This document shows positions 16,918 through 25,461 of a DNA stretch of 64,000 bases, piece by piece; the stretch's first letter is position 1; every line of letters begins with the position of its first letter. The notes beneath the pieces are model-generated. The model worked only from the letters and a program-made list of their open reading frames with translations. It was not told the origin of the DNA and did no database searches. A program made the translations under genes and the position numbers. The stretch comes from Fimbriimonas ginsengisoli Gsoil 348 (GTDB taxonomy: Bacteria > Armatimonadota > Fimbriimonadia > Fimbriimonadales > Fimbriimonadaceae): the NCBI RefSeq assembly GCF_000724625.1, contig NZ_CP007139.1:2542001-2606000 (forward strand), read 5' to 3'.

Positions 16918-18447
16918 CTAGCCTACGCTTCCTTCCAGACTGACTCCAAGCAGCTTTTGGGCTTCGACGGCGAACTCCATTGGGAGCTCGCGGAAGACTT
17001 CTTTGCAGAAGCCGGAGACGATCATGTTGACGGCGTCTTCGGTCGGGATTCCGCGCTGGTTGCAGTAGAAGATCTGGTCTTCACCGATCTTGGAGGTCGA
17101 CGCTTCGTGCTCCACCGTCGCGGTCGGATTCTTTACTTCGATGTACGGGAACGTGTGAGCGCCACACCGATCACCCATCAGCATCGAATCGCATTGCGAG
17201 TAATTCCGCGCGCCGTCGGCGCCCGGATTCACCTTCACCAGACCGCGGTAGGTGTTCTGGCCGTGTCCGGCCGAGATTCCCTTCGACACGATCGTGGACT
17301 TCGTCCGCTTGCCGATGTGGATCATCTTGGTTCCGGTATCCGCCTGTTGCTGGTTGGCGGTCAGCGCCACCGAGTAGAACTCGCCGACGGAGTCGTCGCC
17401 CTGCAGGATGACGGACGGGTATTTCCAGGTGATCGCGGAGCCGGTCTCGACCTGGGTCCAAGTGACCTTGCTTCGCTTTCCGATCGCCCGGGCTCGCTTG
17501 GTGACGAAGTTGTAGATCCCGCCTTTACCGGTCTTCGGATCGCCGGGATACCAGTTCTGGACGGTGCTGTACTTGATGATCGCGTCGTCGCCGGCAGCCA
17601 CTAGCTCGACTACGGCGGCGTGAAGCTGATTTTCGTCGCGCATCGGCGCCGTGCATCCCTCGAGGTAGCTCACGTACGAGCCTTCCTCGGCGATGATCAG
17701 GGTCCGCTCGAACTGGCCCGTATTCTCCGCGTTGATTCGGAAGTACGTGCTCAGCTCCATCGGGCATCGCACCCCTTTCGGGATGTACACGAACGAGCCG
17801 TCGGAGAAAACCGCGCTGTTCAGCGTCGCGAAGAAATTATCGCTGTAGGGGACCACCGAACCGAGGTGCTTCAGCACCAGCTCCGGATGCTCCCTCACCG
17901 CTTCCTGGATCGAGCAGAAGATGATGCCGAGCTTGAACAGCTCCTTCTTAAACGTGGTGACCACGGAAACCGAGTCGAAAACCGCGTCCACGGCGATGCC
18001 GGAGAGTGGCTTGTCTGGCGCCTGGCGGGCATCGGCGGCGCTGGCGGCAGCGCCCTTCACGTTCAGCAATACCTTCTGCTCCTCGACAGGGATCCCCAGC
18101 TTTTGGAACGTCCGCAGGATCTCCGGGTCGGCATCCTCAAGAGAGTCGAGGACCGGCTTCTTTTTAGGGGCGGAGTAGTAAGAAATCGAGTTGAGGTCGA
18201 TCGGCGGATACTTTACGTTCGGCCACTTCGGCTCCTTCATCGTGAGGAGGTGCCGGTACGCCTTTAGCCGCCAATCGAGCAGCCATTGCGGCTCTTCCTT
18301 CTTGGCGGAGATCACGCGGACGACGTCTTCGTTCAATCCGGGCGGCAGGGTGTCCGACTCGATGTCGGTGCTCCAGCCATGCTCGTATTCGCGGTTGGCG
18401 AAGGATTCCAGTAGTGCGGTGCTTTCGTCTAGGACTTGCTCGGACAT
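16918..18447 (-). CDS. sufB: Fe-S cluster assembly protein SufB
   Basis: SufB is the scaffold subunit of the SUF system that builds iron-sulfur clusters together with SufC and SufD. The 509-residue length is normal. Typical blocks include [58 protein letters not shown] and [20 protein letters not shown] near the C-terminus. sufC, sufD and sufS are not in the window; the gene stands alone, between a GNAT gene and a divergent small gene. The other SUF genes are presumably elsewhere. Confidence 0.97.
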   Translation of the reverse strand: MSEQVLDESTALLESFANREYEHGWSTDIESDTLPPGLNEDVVRVISAKKEEPQWLLDWRLKAYRHLLTMKEPKWPNVKYPPIDLNSISYYSAPKKKPVLDSLEDADPEILRTFQKLGIPVEEQKVLLNVKGAAASAADARQAPDKPLSGIAVDAVFDSVSVVTTFKKELFKLGIIFCSIQEAVREHPELVLKHLGSVVPYSDNFFATLNSAVFSDGSFVYIPKGVRCPMELSTYFRINAENTGQFERTLIIAEEGSYVSYLEGCTAPMRDENQLHAAVVELVAAGDDAIIKYSTVQNWYPGDPKTGKGGIYNFVTKRARAIGKRSKVTWTQVETGSAITWKYPSVILQGDDSVGEFYSVALTANQQQADTGTKMIHIGKRTKSTIVSKGISAGHGQNTYRGLVKVNPGADGARNYSQCDSMLMGDRCGAHTFPYIEVKNPTATVEHEASTSKIGEDQIFYCNQRGIPTEDAVNMIVSGFCKEVFRELPMEFAVEAQKLLGVSLEGSVG

Positions 18448-18543
18448 ATCGTTTCACTCGCGACGCGCCCTCCCGGCATCACCGGCTACGCGCGACCGCT
18501 CAGCTCTTCCTACGTATTGTGACAGCCGGATTACACTGTCTGA

Positions 18544-19002
18544 GTGCGCTGGCTTCTTTACGCTCTCGGCTTGGCGACGATCTTGGCGTGCAGTGGCTTG
18601 CTGAACGTGCAGGTCCACAATCAGGGGCCGGGTCCCGTAGATGTGGTCTTTAGCTACCGGGCAGACGAAACGACCGAAGCGCATTCGATGGTCACCGCCC
18701 CCGAGGGGGGATCGGCCTCTAAAGGGCTGTGGTTCTCCGACGCACCGCCGGTCCTGGACGTGGATGCGAGATGGACGACGATCAAGCGTCACCAGACTTT
18801 CAAGCTGAAGGATCTCCCCGTGGACATGCAGCGGTCGACCTCGGCGGCTAGGACGTTCGATCTCAATGTTTCGCCGGAGAAGATCGAGTGGGAAACGAGT
18901 CGCTCTTCCGATCTCTTCAGTCGCCTCCTCTTTGGCGCCGTCGTAAGTGCGGCAGTGGTCTTCCTATGGCAGGCGAAAAAGCGCCGCAAGTCTTCCCATT
19001 GA
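18544..19002 (+). CDS. Small membrane-anchored exported protein, function unknown
   Basis: The 152-residue product starts at GTG and has a signal-like segment (MRWLLYALGLATILACSGLL) with a Cys that could be lipidated, though the lipobox is imperfect. The middle part looks like a beta-sandwich (VQVHNQGPGPVDVVFSYRAD). A C-terminal membrane helix (LLFGAVVSAAVVFLWQ) is followed by KKRRK. It is divergent from sufB. No family is recognised. Confidence 0.6.
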   Translation: MRWLLYALGLATILACSGLLNVQVHNQGPGPVDVVFSYRADETTEAHSMVTAPEGGSASKGLWFSDAPPVLDVDARWTTIKRHQTFKLKDLPVDMQRSTSAARTFDLNVSPEKIEWETSRSSDLFSRLLFGAVVSAAVVFLWQAKKRRKSSH

Positions 19003-19191
19003 TGTTTGGCGCCGTGAAGAGTCGGGGAGAGTGGCGCCGTGCTTTCAGCTTGGATGTATCCACGTCCGTATTGGGGGTGGCGAACATACGTTCACACATC
19101 AAACATCAGAAATCACTTTCCGGAACCTCCACCCCAACCCCTCCTCCTCCAGCCCGCACAAACATCGGGCCGCAAGAGGAGGGGCTCCGGA

Positions 19192-20154
19192 TTACTTGAC
19201 CCGCTTTAGGGTAAGGCCCACGACTTCCTCGCCTTTGGAGTTGCGGATGATGCTGGCGAGTGAGTCGTTGTCGAGGAAGCGGCTTCGGGAGGTGAAGGCG
19301 TTCATATCGCCTCCGGCCGGGCCGAAGACGAAGGCGACGTCCTTGCCTTCCATCGTGACATGCCCCCAATACACCGTCCCGGAACCGTGGTTGTCGAGGT
19401 AGTAGACCGATTTCGTCTCCGGGTCGAGGCCGAACATCGAGTTCACGCGAACTCCGTCCTTCCGCCCCTTACCGATCCAACCTTCGCCGATGATTCCATT
19501 GCCATCCTGATGACGGCGGTATTTGAACTCGATGATCACCGGCTTTCCGTCCGGCGACTTGACCTCGCCTCGCCAAACTCCACCGACGAGGCGGCCGATT
19601 TGGTCCATTGCAGAAAGATCGGGAGGAGGGGAGACCTTACCGGAAGCCGGGCGGACAATCGGGCCGGACTTGAACCGCTGTTGGCACCAGCTCAACACTA
19701 CCGGCCAAGCCTCGTCGAAGTAGGCGTAAGTCTTATCCGATTCCGGCCCCGTTCCCCAACCCCCCTGACTGAGGTCGATTCGGGTCTTATCTCCTTGGGG
19801 GGTGAACTGCAACACCACGAACGTGTGCCGAAGCCGCATAACAGGTTGATCTGGCGGCGCGTTCCAAGTGAACGAAAGCATCTTCTCGGGAATGTAACTG
19901 AGGACCTTGCACCCTTCCGATCCGTGTCTCCCGATGGGTGGATCCGTCGAGAATTCGATCTCGAAGCGGCCGTTCAACTTGAGATCCACCGTCGCCTTCT
20001 GGCACATGAAGCTCTGAAGTCCTTCGGCCGTGGTCCAAGCTTTCCAGACTTCGGCGACCGGCGCATCGATGACGGCGGACTTCTCCAACCGGCGCTCGGC
20101 TTGCCCCATCGCGGTTGCGGAGAGCAAGAGAGCGAATAGAGAGAGTGTCCTCAT
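19192..20154 (-). CDS. Secreted START-like (AHSA1) domain protein with C-terminal beta domain
   Basis: The 320-residue product begins with a signal peptide (MRTLSLFALLLSATAMGQA). Residues 25-165 fit an AHSA1/SRPBCC ligand-binding domain (KSAVIDAPVAEVWKAWTTAE; LSFTWNAPPDQP). Residues 185-320 look like a separate beta-rich, lipocalin-like or DUF1579-type domain (GRLVGGVWRGEVKSPDGKP; SMFGLDPETKSVYYLDN). Its start overlaps the stop of the ArsR-START gene by four bases, so the two are cotranscribed. The ligand is unknown. Export of an AHSA1 domain is unusual but the signal peptide is clear. Confidence 0.8.
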   Translation of the reverse strand: MRTLSLFALLLSATAMGQAERRLEKSAVIDAPVAEVWKAWTTAEGLQSFMCQKATVDLKLNGRFEIEFSTDPPIGRHGSEGCKVLSYIPEKMLSFTWNAPPDQPVMRLRHTFVVLQFTPQGDKTRIDLSQGGWGTGPESDKTYAYFDEAWPVVLSWCQQRFKSGPIVRPASGKVSPPPDLSAMDQIGRLVGGVWRGEVKSPDGKPVIIEFKYRRHQDGNGIIGEGWIGKGRKDGVRVNSMFGLDPETKSVYYLDNHGSGTVYWGHVTMEGKDVAFVFGPAGGDMNAFTSRSRFLDNDSLASIIRNSKGEEVVGLTLKRVK

Positions 20155-20951
20155 GCCGGCACCTGATATCCGATCCCGTCACGGAGATAGCGGTTGAGCG
20201 CTACTTCCATTATCTGTCGACTCCCCTCCCGGTACATCTTTTCGACGTTTTCCGGCACGTAGCCCCAGATCTGAAAGTTTCGCTTTAGAACCGTGGACTC
20301 TCCATCCTCTTCCAGCGTATCCATCGAGTAGCTTGACATTCCTCGATTGAGGGCACTGGTACCCCCGGAAGCGATCTGGAACGGAGCGTCCATATAGACG
20401 ATCTCACCGTATACGGCGCCGCCTCCGTTAGCGAATCGCTCCTCGATTCGTCCGCCGACGCGGACGTCGCAGGAGACCTGCGAATCGGGCTTGAATCGGT
20501 GCGGCCACCAATTGTTCAGCTCCTCGGTTAGGGCCGCAAAAACTCGTTCGCGCGGCGCGTCAATCTTCATCTCCATTTCGATTTTCACGAAACGGTAATC
20601 GTTTTGGTCCATTTGTTGGGCCACCTCTCTTCTTGTTTCTGCGTACCGCTTCAGATGTAGGGCCGTCTCGGCCGCTGTCGACGAGCTGGAGGTGAGCCAG
20701 CGCTCGAGGGTCTGCCGGAGCGGGATCGGATTCAAATAGTTGAACCGACTCTTCCCCTCCTTCCGCGAGAGCACAAGGCCCGCTTCCTCCAAGACCCCAA
20801 GGTGCTGCATGACCGCGAACCGAGTGAGTTCAGGCAGGTCCTTGGAGAGCTGTCCCGTCGTCCGCGGTCCGTCTTTCATCAGGTCAAGCAGCTTCCTCCG
20901 ATGAGGGCTCGCCAGCGCACGCCAAACGGTATCCGATTCCACAGAAATCAA
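20151..20951 (-). CDS. ArsR-type regulator fused to START-like (AHSA1) domain
   Basis: The 266-residue protein has an N-terminal winged-helix domain (SPHRRKLLDLMKDGPRTTGQL; FAVMQHLGVLEEAGLVLSRKEG, residues 8-75) and a C-terminal SRPBCC domain from about residue 125 (MEMKIDAPRERVFAALTEEL). This fusion is known and is thought to couple ligand binding to repression. It is the first gene of a two-gene unit with the secreted AHSA1 protein and likely regulates that unit; the ligand is unknown. No metal-binding Cys pair of classic ArsR is present. Confidence 0.88.
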   Translation of the reverse strand: MISVESDTVWRALASPHRRKLLDLMKDGPRTTGQLSKDLPELTRFAVMQHLGVLEEAGLVLSRKEGKSRFNYLNPIPLRQTLERWLTSSSSTAAETALHLKRYAETRREVAQQMDQNDYRFVKIEMEMKIDAPRERVFAALTEELNNWWPHRFKPDSQVSCDVRVGGRIEERFANGGGAVYGEIVYMDAPFQIASGGTSALNRGMSSYSMDTLEEDGESTVLKRNFQIWGYVPENVEKMYREGSRQIMEVALNRYLRDGIGYQVPA

Positions 20952-21040
20952 TACGTGATAAAACTATAACGTATCCAGTTGCTCCATGGACCCGGAGTGG
21001 TTACCAGGTTTTGGCGTGGGCCTCGGGCAAATGTAGGCTT

Positions 21041-22102
21041 TTACGCGGCTCGGTCGAGCTGCCGATGGTGGCTTCCAAGTAGCCGCTTGACCGCGTCTTC
21101 CACGCACTGGATCGCCCGGGAAGGGGATTCACACCGGTCGTCTTGACTCAGGACCTCGAGCAGCGTGCCCTCGGCGTAAGCTTCGAGCACGGCGGGGTGC
21201 ACGTAGCATTTCCGGCAAACCGCGGGAGTATTCCCAAGCTGCGCGGCGACCGTCTTCAGGACCCGCGTGACGGTGGCCTTCGCTTCGCGCTTGGTGGCCG
21301 GCGGCTCGGCGCCGGCAAGCTCGGTTAGGGCGAGAACGGTGCCGGCCCATGTTCGGAAATCCTTGGCGGTGAAGTCCCCTCCGGAGATTTCTTTGAGGTA
21401 GGCGTTGACGTCAGTGGAAGTCACGGAGTGGCGGTCTCCATTCTCGTCGAGGTACTGAAAGAGCTCTTGGCCGGGAAGATCTTGCAGGCGCCTCACGACG
21501 CGAGCCAGGCGACGGTCATGTAACGCAATCCGATGGCGAATCTTACTCTTCCCAAGAAAACTGAAACGGACCTCGCTCCCTTCCACCTTGACGTGGCGGT
21601 TAAGCATGGTCGTTAGGCCATAGGAGTGGTTGGACTTGGCGTACTCCTCGTTTCCGACTCGGATTAGGCTTCTCTCTAAGAGATGAATCAACACGGCCAG
21701 GACCTTGTCGCGAGGGAGGCCCCGCAGGGAAAGGTCGTGTTCGAGCCGGGCATGGATTTTTGGCAAAGCCGAAGCAAACTCAGACATCCGATCGTACTTG
21801 GAGGCGTCTCTCGTTTCGCGGAACCGCGGGTGATAACGATACTGCTTGCGCCCCTTCGTATCCTTTCCGGTCGCCTGCAAGTGACCGTTCTCTTGCGGAC
21901 AGATCCATACGCTCTCGTAAGCGGGCGGAATCGCGAGCGAACGAATGCGCTGAAGCGTCTGCTCTTCTTTCACCCTCCGGCCGTCGGGCCATACGTAGGC
22001 GAACCCATCCCCCTCGCGCCTCCGCGAAATTCCTGGCATCGCATCGGTTACATAGACCAGCCCCGCTTGCTCAACCGACTCCACCACCTCGGGAACGCTC
22101 AT
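21041..22102 (-). CDS. Type IB DNA topoisomerase (poxvirus-like)
   Basis: The 353-residue product relaxes supercoils by nicking one strand through a 3'-phosphotyrosine. Family motifs are GFAYVWPDGRRVKEEQTLQRI and LAIPPAYESVWICP at the N-terminus, the catalytic-domain block LIRVGNEEYAKSNHSYGLTT, KDFRTWAGTVLAL, and the active-site region CRKCYVHPAVLEAY with Tyr300. All parts of the bacterial poxvirus-like family are intact. It is monocistronic and divergent from the Fic-like gene. Confidence 0.95.
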   Translation of the reverse strand: MSVPEVVESVEQAGLVYVTDAMPGISRRREGDGFAYVWPDGRRVKEEQTLQRIRSLAIPPAYESVWICPQENGHLQATGKDTKGRKQYRYHPRFRETRDASKYDRMSEFASALPKIHARLEHDLSLRGLPRDKVLAVLIHLLERSLIRVGNEEYAKSNHSYGLTTMLNRHVKVEGSEVRFSFLGKSKIRHRIALHDRRLARVVRRLQDLPGQELFQYLDENGDRHSVTSTDVNAYLKEISGGDFTAKDFRTWAGTVLALTELAGAEPPATKREAKATVTRVLKTVAAQLGNTPAVCRKCYVHPAVLEAYAEGTLLEVLSQDDRCESPSRAIQCVEDAVKRLLGSHHRQLDRAA

Positions 22103-22172
22103 GTAAAGGGATCGGACTTCGACGGAGGGGTGAGGGTTTCGGAGCTAACCAAGTACACTCACAGGCACCGAT

Positions 22173-22643
22173 ATGGCTGCGACGCTTCACTACCTGACCG
22201 TGCAGGACGTGCTTTGGATTAACCTCCAGGCGACCAAGAAGGTCCACCACTTTAATTTCGCGCGCTTGGAAGAGGCGACGTTCTACCAGTATGCGTACGG
22301 CGAGAGTAAAACCCTCCTTCCGCAAGCGGCAAGGTTCGTGACCGGATTCTTGAGGATGCATCCGTTCGAAGCGGGGAACGAGGCGACCGCGTTCATCGCC
22401 GTTCTCTCGTTCCTAAAACTCAATGGAACGGAGATCGGCCTTACCGACGACGATGCGGTCGGTTGGTTCGACAGGATCGCGGACAAAGCGGTTTCGGCTC
22501 GCGATGCGATCTCCCGCGTAACCTCCCCGTCTCCCCATGGTCACGGCCATCCGCCGGAGGTCCGGGAGGCCATCCAAGCGGTCCTCGACGATTTTCCGGC
22601 CACGATCGCTTCGCTTGCCGAACGGTCGGCCGTCGCCGTTTAG
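22173..22643 (+). CDS. Fic/Doc-like protein with altered active-site motif
   Basis: The 156-residue product has the Doc-type beginning (LTVQDVLWINLQATKKVHHF; LEEATFYQYAYGES) and the motif HPFEAGNEATAF at residues 63-74. The canonical Fic/Doc motif is HxFx(D/E)(G/A)NKR; here Lys-Arg is replaced by Glu-Ala, so nucleotide phosphate binding should be affected. Doc proteins are toxins that modify EF-Tu or other targets; no antitoxin gene is seen next door. It could be a non-toxic relative. A hairpin with an A tract follows six bases after the stop. Confidence 0.75.
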   Translation: MAATLHYLTVQDVLWINLQATKKVHHFNFARLEEATFYQYAYGESKTLLPQAARFVTGFLRMHPFEAGNEATAFIAVLSFLKLNGTEIGLTDDDAVGWFDRIADKAVSARDAISRVTSPSPHGHGHPPEVREAIQAVLDDFPATIASLAERSAVAV

Positions 22644-22648
22644 CCGAC

Positions 22649-22680
22649 AAAAAAAAAGACCCCTACTAACCGCAGGGGTC
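22649..22680 (-). terminator. Strong intrinsic terminator facing left, no gene upstream
   Basis: On the minus strand GACCCCT and AGGGGTC form a 7-base stem with a 9-base loop, followed by nine T residues. No minus-strand coding frame precedes it before 23389, and the intervening 22842-23273 gene is on the plus strand. It may end an unannotated small RNA from about 22690-22840, or block antisense transcription into the Fic-like gene. Confidence 0.75.
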
Positions 22681-22841
22681 AATACTTGAGGATTGGCTTC
22701 GTTCTTTTTGCTCGCTGTTTATTGGTTCCAGCTTAGGATTTGGACGCGAACCCAGAAATCGTGTTCCCGTTTTTCCGTGACTTGGGAGTCCCGGAAACGA
22801 GGGACTTGCCCGTGTAAGTCCTAAATGCGAAAATCTAGCCC

Positions 22842-23273
22842 ATGGCTTACATCCTGCACGCACGCACCCTTCCGGGTGAAATGCCGCGCATGGTCTGGCT
22901 CGAGCCGACCGGCGAGGGAGATACCGTGCGGATTACCGTCGCAAATGCGATGGGGATGGTCGCCACCGGAACCGGACGCGCCGACGAGCTCGAAGCGCTC
23001 GCTTCCGGCTCAGGTAGCTGCGCCTGTTCGGGCGATATCTGGATCGAACGAACCGATAACGCTCAGAGCTGGAATCTGGCGTTCATTCCCAGCGTCGGGA
23101 TAGGAACCATCGAGGTCGGCTCCTTTGATTTCGCCTGTGCCTTGCAGCGAGTTCAATTCGAGCGAATGTCCCTGGAAGCCGCTTCCGCCATCACCGACGG
23201 TCCCACCCGCTGCACCGACCTCCGCCTCTGGGAGAACCTCGTCACAAGCCGAGGCATGGCCTTCGACTCGTAG
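22842..23273 (+). CDS. Hypothetical protein
   Basis: The 143-residue product starts MAYILHARTLPGEMPRMVWL and shows no signal peptide or membrane segment. It contains a Cys pair (SCACSG near 63-68) and an alternating pattern suggesting beta structure. Codon use and composition look protein-like. I do not recognise the family. It is flanked by an orphan minus-strand terminator upstream and by REP-like repeats 14 bases after the stop. Confidence 0.6.
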   Translation: MAYILHARTLPGEMPRMVWLEPTGEGDTVRITVANAMGMVATGTGRADELEALASGSGSCACSGDIWIERTDNAQSWNLAFIPSVGIGTIEVGSFDFACALQRVQFERMSLEAASAITDGPTRCTDLRLWENLVTSRGMAFDS

Positions 23274-23286
23274 GCCAACTTCCTAC

Positions 23287-23383
23287 GTAGCGTCGGCGCC
23301 CTCGCCGATGATCCGGGTGTACCGAAGGTACGCCAGGCGCAGGTACGAGCCAACCTGCGGCTACACGTCCTTCGGACGTAGGG
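23287..23383. repeat. REP-A copy followed by REP-B double palindrome
   Basis: Positions 23287-23314 are identical to the inverted copy at 13301-13328. A short GTACCGAAGGTAC palindrome follows at 23319-23331. Positions 23338-23383 hold CGCAGGT...ACCTGCG and ACGTCC-TTC-GGACGT; the same frame occurs at 38101-38147 with a different but still self-complementary second stem. Confidence 0.85.
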
Positions 23384-23388
23384 AAGGG

Positions 23389-25461
23389 CTAGGGTATGTG
23401 CCCGATGTCGCCTGAAGAGAGGGCATGAAGCGGACTTCCCGCGCGACCCCACTTTAATCCCAGCGCCGATCCGCCGGTTCCGTTGAACCAGGTGATGGTG
23501 ACCTTGTGCGGTCCCTTGGCAAGCGCCGCCTCCCCGTTGAAGGTCGTGTCGCTGTGCAGGCCGTCGGCGTCCACAATCAGCTTGCCGTCAATCAAGAGCT
23601 TGGAGCCGTCGTCGCTGCTCAGAGCGAAGCGATAGACGCCGTCTTGCGGAACGTTGAGGTAGCCGGCGTAGCGCTGACCGACCTTCTCATCCGGGACCTT
23701 GCCGTTCATCGGGATCGAGAGGCCAGTCGCGAGCTCGCGATTACGAGGGGTCAGCGTGTCGAAGTCGGGAAGCTTCTCCCAATCGCCACTGAAAGTCTCA
23801 ACCCAAAGGCCGGGCTCAAGACCGGTAACGCTCTCGGCGGGAGCCGGAGCTACGGCGCGGAATTCCTTCTCGACCACGCTCGAAACCCGCTTGGCGCCAA
23901 GGAACGTGGCCGCACGGAGACCGGTGGACCGGCTGATGGCGATCGGTCCGCGATAAAGGGGCGAGGAGGCGGTCGGCGCGCTGCCGTCCAAGGTGTATCG
24001 AACCTGGAAACTCGGCGATGGCGACGCGATACGCGCGTGGGTCGAACCGACCAGGATCTCGGAATCGGCGGTGATAACCGGCGGCCGGTAGATGACCGGC
24101 GCTCCCTCCACCACCAATTCAATTACGGAAACGTTGGGGTCGAGCGGCTTTGGCGGCAGCTTGATTACCAGATCGGACCCGACGCGGGAAACCGGAAGGG
24201 TGGCGCCTTTTCGGCTAAGGTTCCCCACCTGGGGTGCTTGGCTCGAAATATCGAAACCGGGCATATTAATGGCCGTGAGCGGCTTGTTAGCGATCCCCGG
24301 CACCACCAGCCGGCCATCGCTGGGCCAATCGAATACATGAAGGTAAAGGTTGGTAGCCTTTCCGAGTCGCTTGGTCGTACTGCGGCCCCAAGGCAAGGAA
24401 TCGAAAGACGACGCCGTCGTCCCGTAGATCGAATCCCCGTTCACCCTCATCCATTTGCCCATGTCGCGTAGCCGCGACACCGCTTCCGGCGGGAACGTGC
24501 CGTCGGACCGAGGGCCGATGTTTAGCAGGTAGTTCCCGCCCTTTGAGGCAATGTCGACCAGGTTTCGAATCAGGGTTTTTGACGACTTCCAATTTTTGTC
24601 GGCGGCGTTGTACCCCCAGTGGTCGTTCATCGTCATGCATGTCTCCCAGTCCTGGCCGGGGAGACCGGTAGCGGGGATGAACTGCTCCGGAGTGCCGTAG
24701 TCGCCCGCCTTCAGCGTGGCATCCTCGACTCCGTTCCGGCCCGGCGAGACCCGGTTGTTCACGATGATCTTGGGCTGGATCGAGCGGCAAAGGTCGTATA
24801 GCGCCTTACCGTACTTGGGCGTCCACGTAGATTCCCATTCGCCGTCGAACCACATCACGCCGATGGGGCCGTAATCGGTGAGTAGTTGCCGCACTTCGTT
24901 GTGGAGGTACTCCACATACCGGTCCATGTCCGCGCCGTCCGCGGGACGGTCGGCGGTCTCCCAAGACCGGCGCGGCAGATAGTCAGGATGGTGCCAGTCC
25001 ATGATGGAGTGGTACCAACCCATGGTCATCCCCTTCTTTCGGACGGCCGTCGACAGCTCCTTCATGATGTCGCGATGGAACGGCGTGTTCTTGACCGACC
25101 AGTCGGTGTACTTCGATGGGAACAAGTTGAAGCCATCGTGGTGCTTCGTCGTGATCACGACGTAGTTCATTCCCGCATCCTTTGCCATGCGAGCCCACTC
25201 GTCGGCGTTGAACTTCACCGGATTGAACTGGGACTGAAGCTTCTCGTACTCGGTGACCGGGACATGGGCTTCTTCCCGAAGCCATTCGCCGTAGCCGGTC
25301 CCCTTCCCCCACTTGCCGGCGGGAATGGAGTACAGACCCCAGTGGATGAACATCCCAAAGCGGGCCTCCTTCCACTGCTTCATTCGGGCGTCGTGCTGCG
25401 CGGGGGTGTCGTTAGACGGCGCGAGAGCGGCAGTGGCGGCGAGGAGCGCGAGAGAAATCAT
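23389..25461 (-). CDS. GH29 alpha-L-fucosidase with PA14-like C-terminus
   Basis: The 690-residue secreted enzyme begins with a signal peptide (MISLALLAATAALA). The GH29 catalytic domain spans about 25-400 with FGMFIHWGLYSIPAGKW, ITTKHHDGFNLFPSKYTDWS and the nucleophile Asp206 in GVMWFDGEWE. Residues 470-540 resemble a chitobiase-type C-terminal repeat (QVRYTLDGSAPTASSPLY), and 550-690 a PA14-like carbohydrate-binding domain (YAGYLNVPQDGVYRFALSSD). It should cleave terminal alpha-L-fucose from glycans. Its start overlaps the stop of the second GH29 gene by four bases. Confidence 0.93.
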   Translation of the reverse strand: MISLALLAATAALAPSNDTPAQHDARMKQWKEARFGMFIHWGLYSIPAGKWGKGTGYGEWLREEAHVPVTEYEKLQSQFNPVKFNADEWARMAKDAGMNYVVITTKHHDGFNLFPSKYTDWSVKNTPFHRDIMKELSTAVRKKGMTMGWYHSIMDWHHPDYLPRRSWETADRPADGADMDRYVEYLHNEVRQLLTDYGPIGVMWFDGEWESTWTPKYGKALYDLCRSIQPKIIVNNRVSPGRNGVEDATLKAGDYGTPEQFIPATGLPGQDWETCMTMNDHWGYNAADKNWKSSKTLIRNLVDIASKGGNYLLNIGPRSDGTFPPEAVSRLRDMGKWMRVNGDSIYGTTASSFDSLPWGRSTTKRLGKATNLYLHVFDWPSDGRLVVPGIANKPLTAINMPGFDISSQAPQVGNLSRKGATLPVSRVGSDLVIKLPPKPLDPNVSVIELVVEGAPVIYRPPVITADSEILVGSTHARIASPSPSFQVRYTLDGSAPTASSPLYRGPIAISRSTGLRAATFLGAKRVSSVVEKEFRAVAPAPAESVTGLEPGLWVETFSGDWEKLPDFDTLTPRNRELATGLSIPMNGKVPDEKVGQRYAGYLNVPQDGVYRFALSSDDGSKLLIDGKLIVDADGLHSDTTFNGEAALAKGPHKVTITWFNGTGGSALGLKWGRAGSPLHALSSGDIGHIP

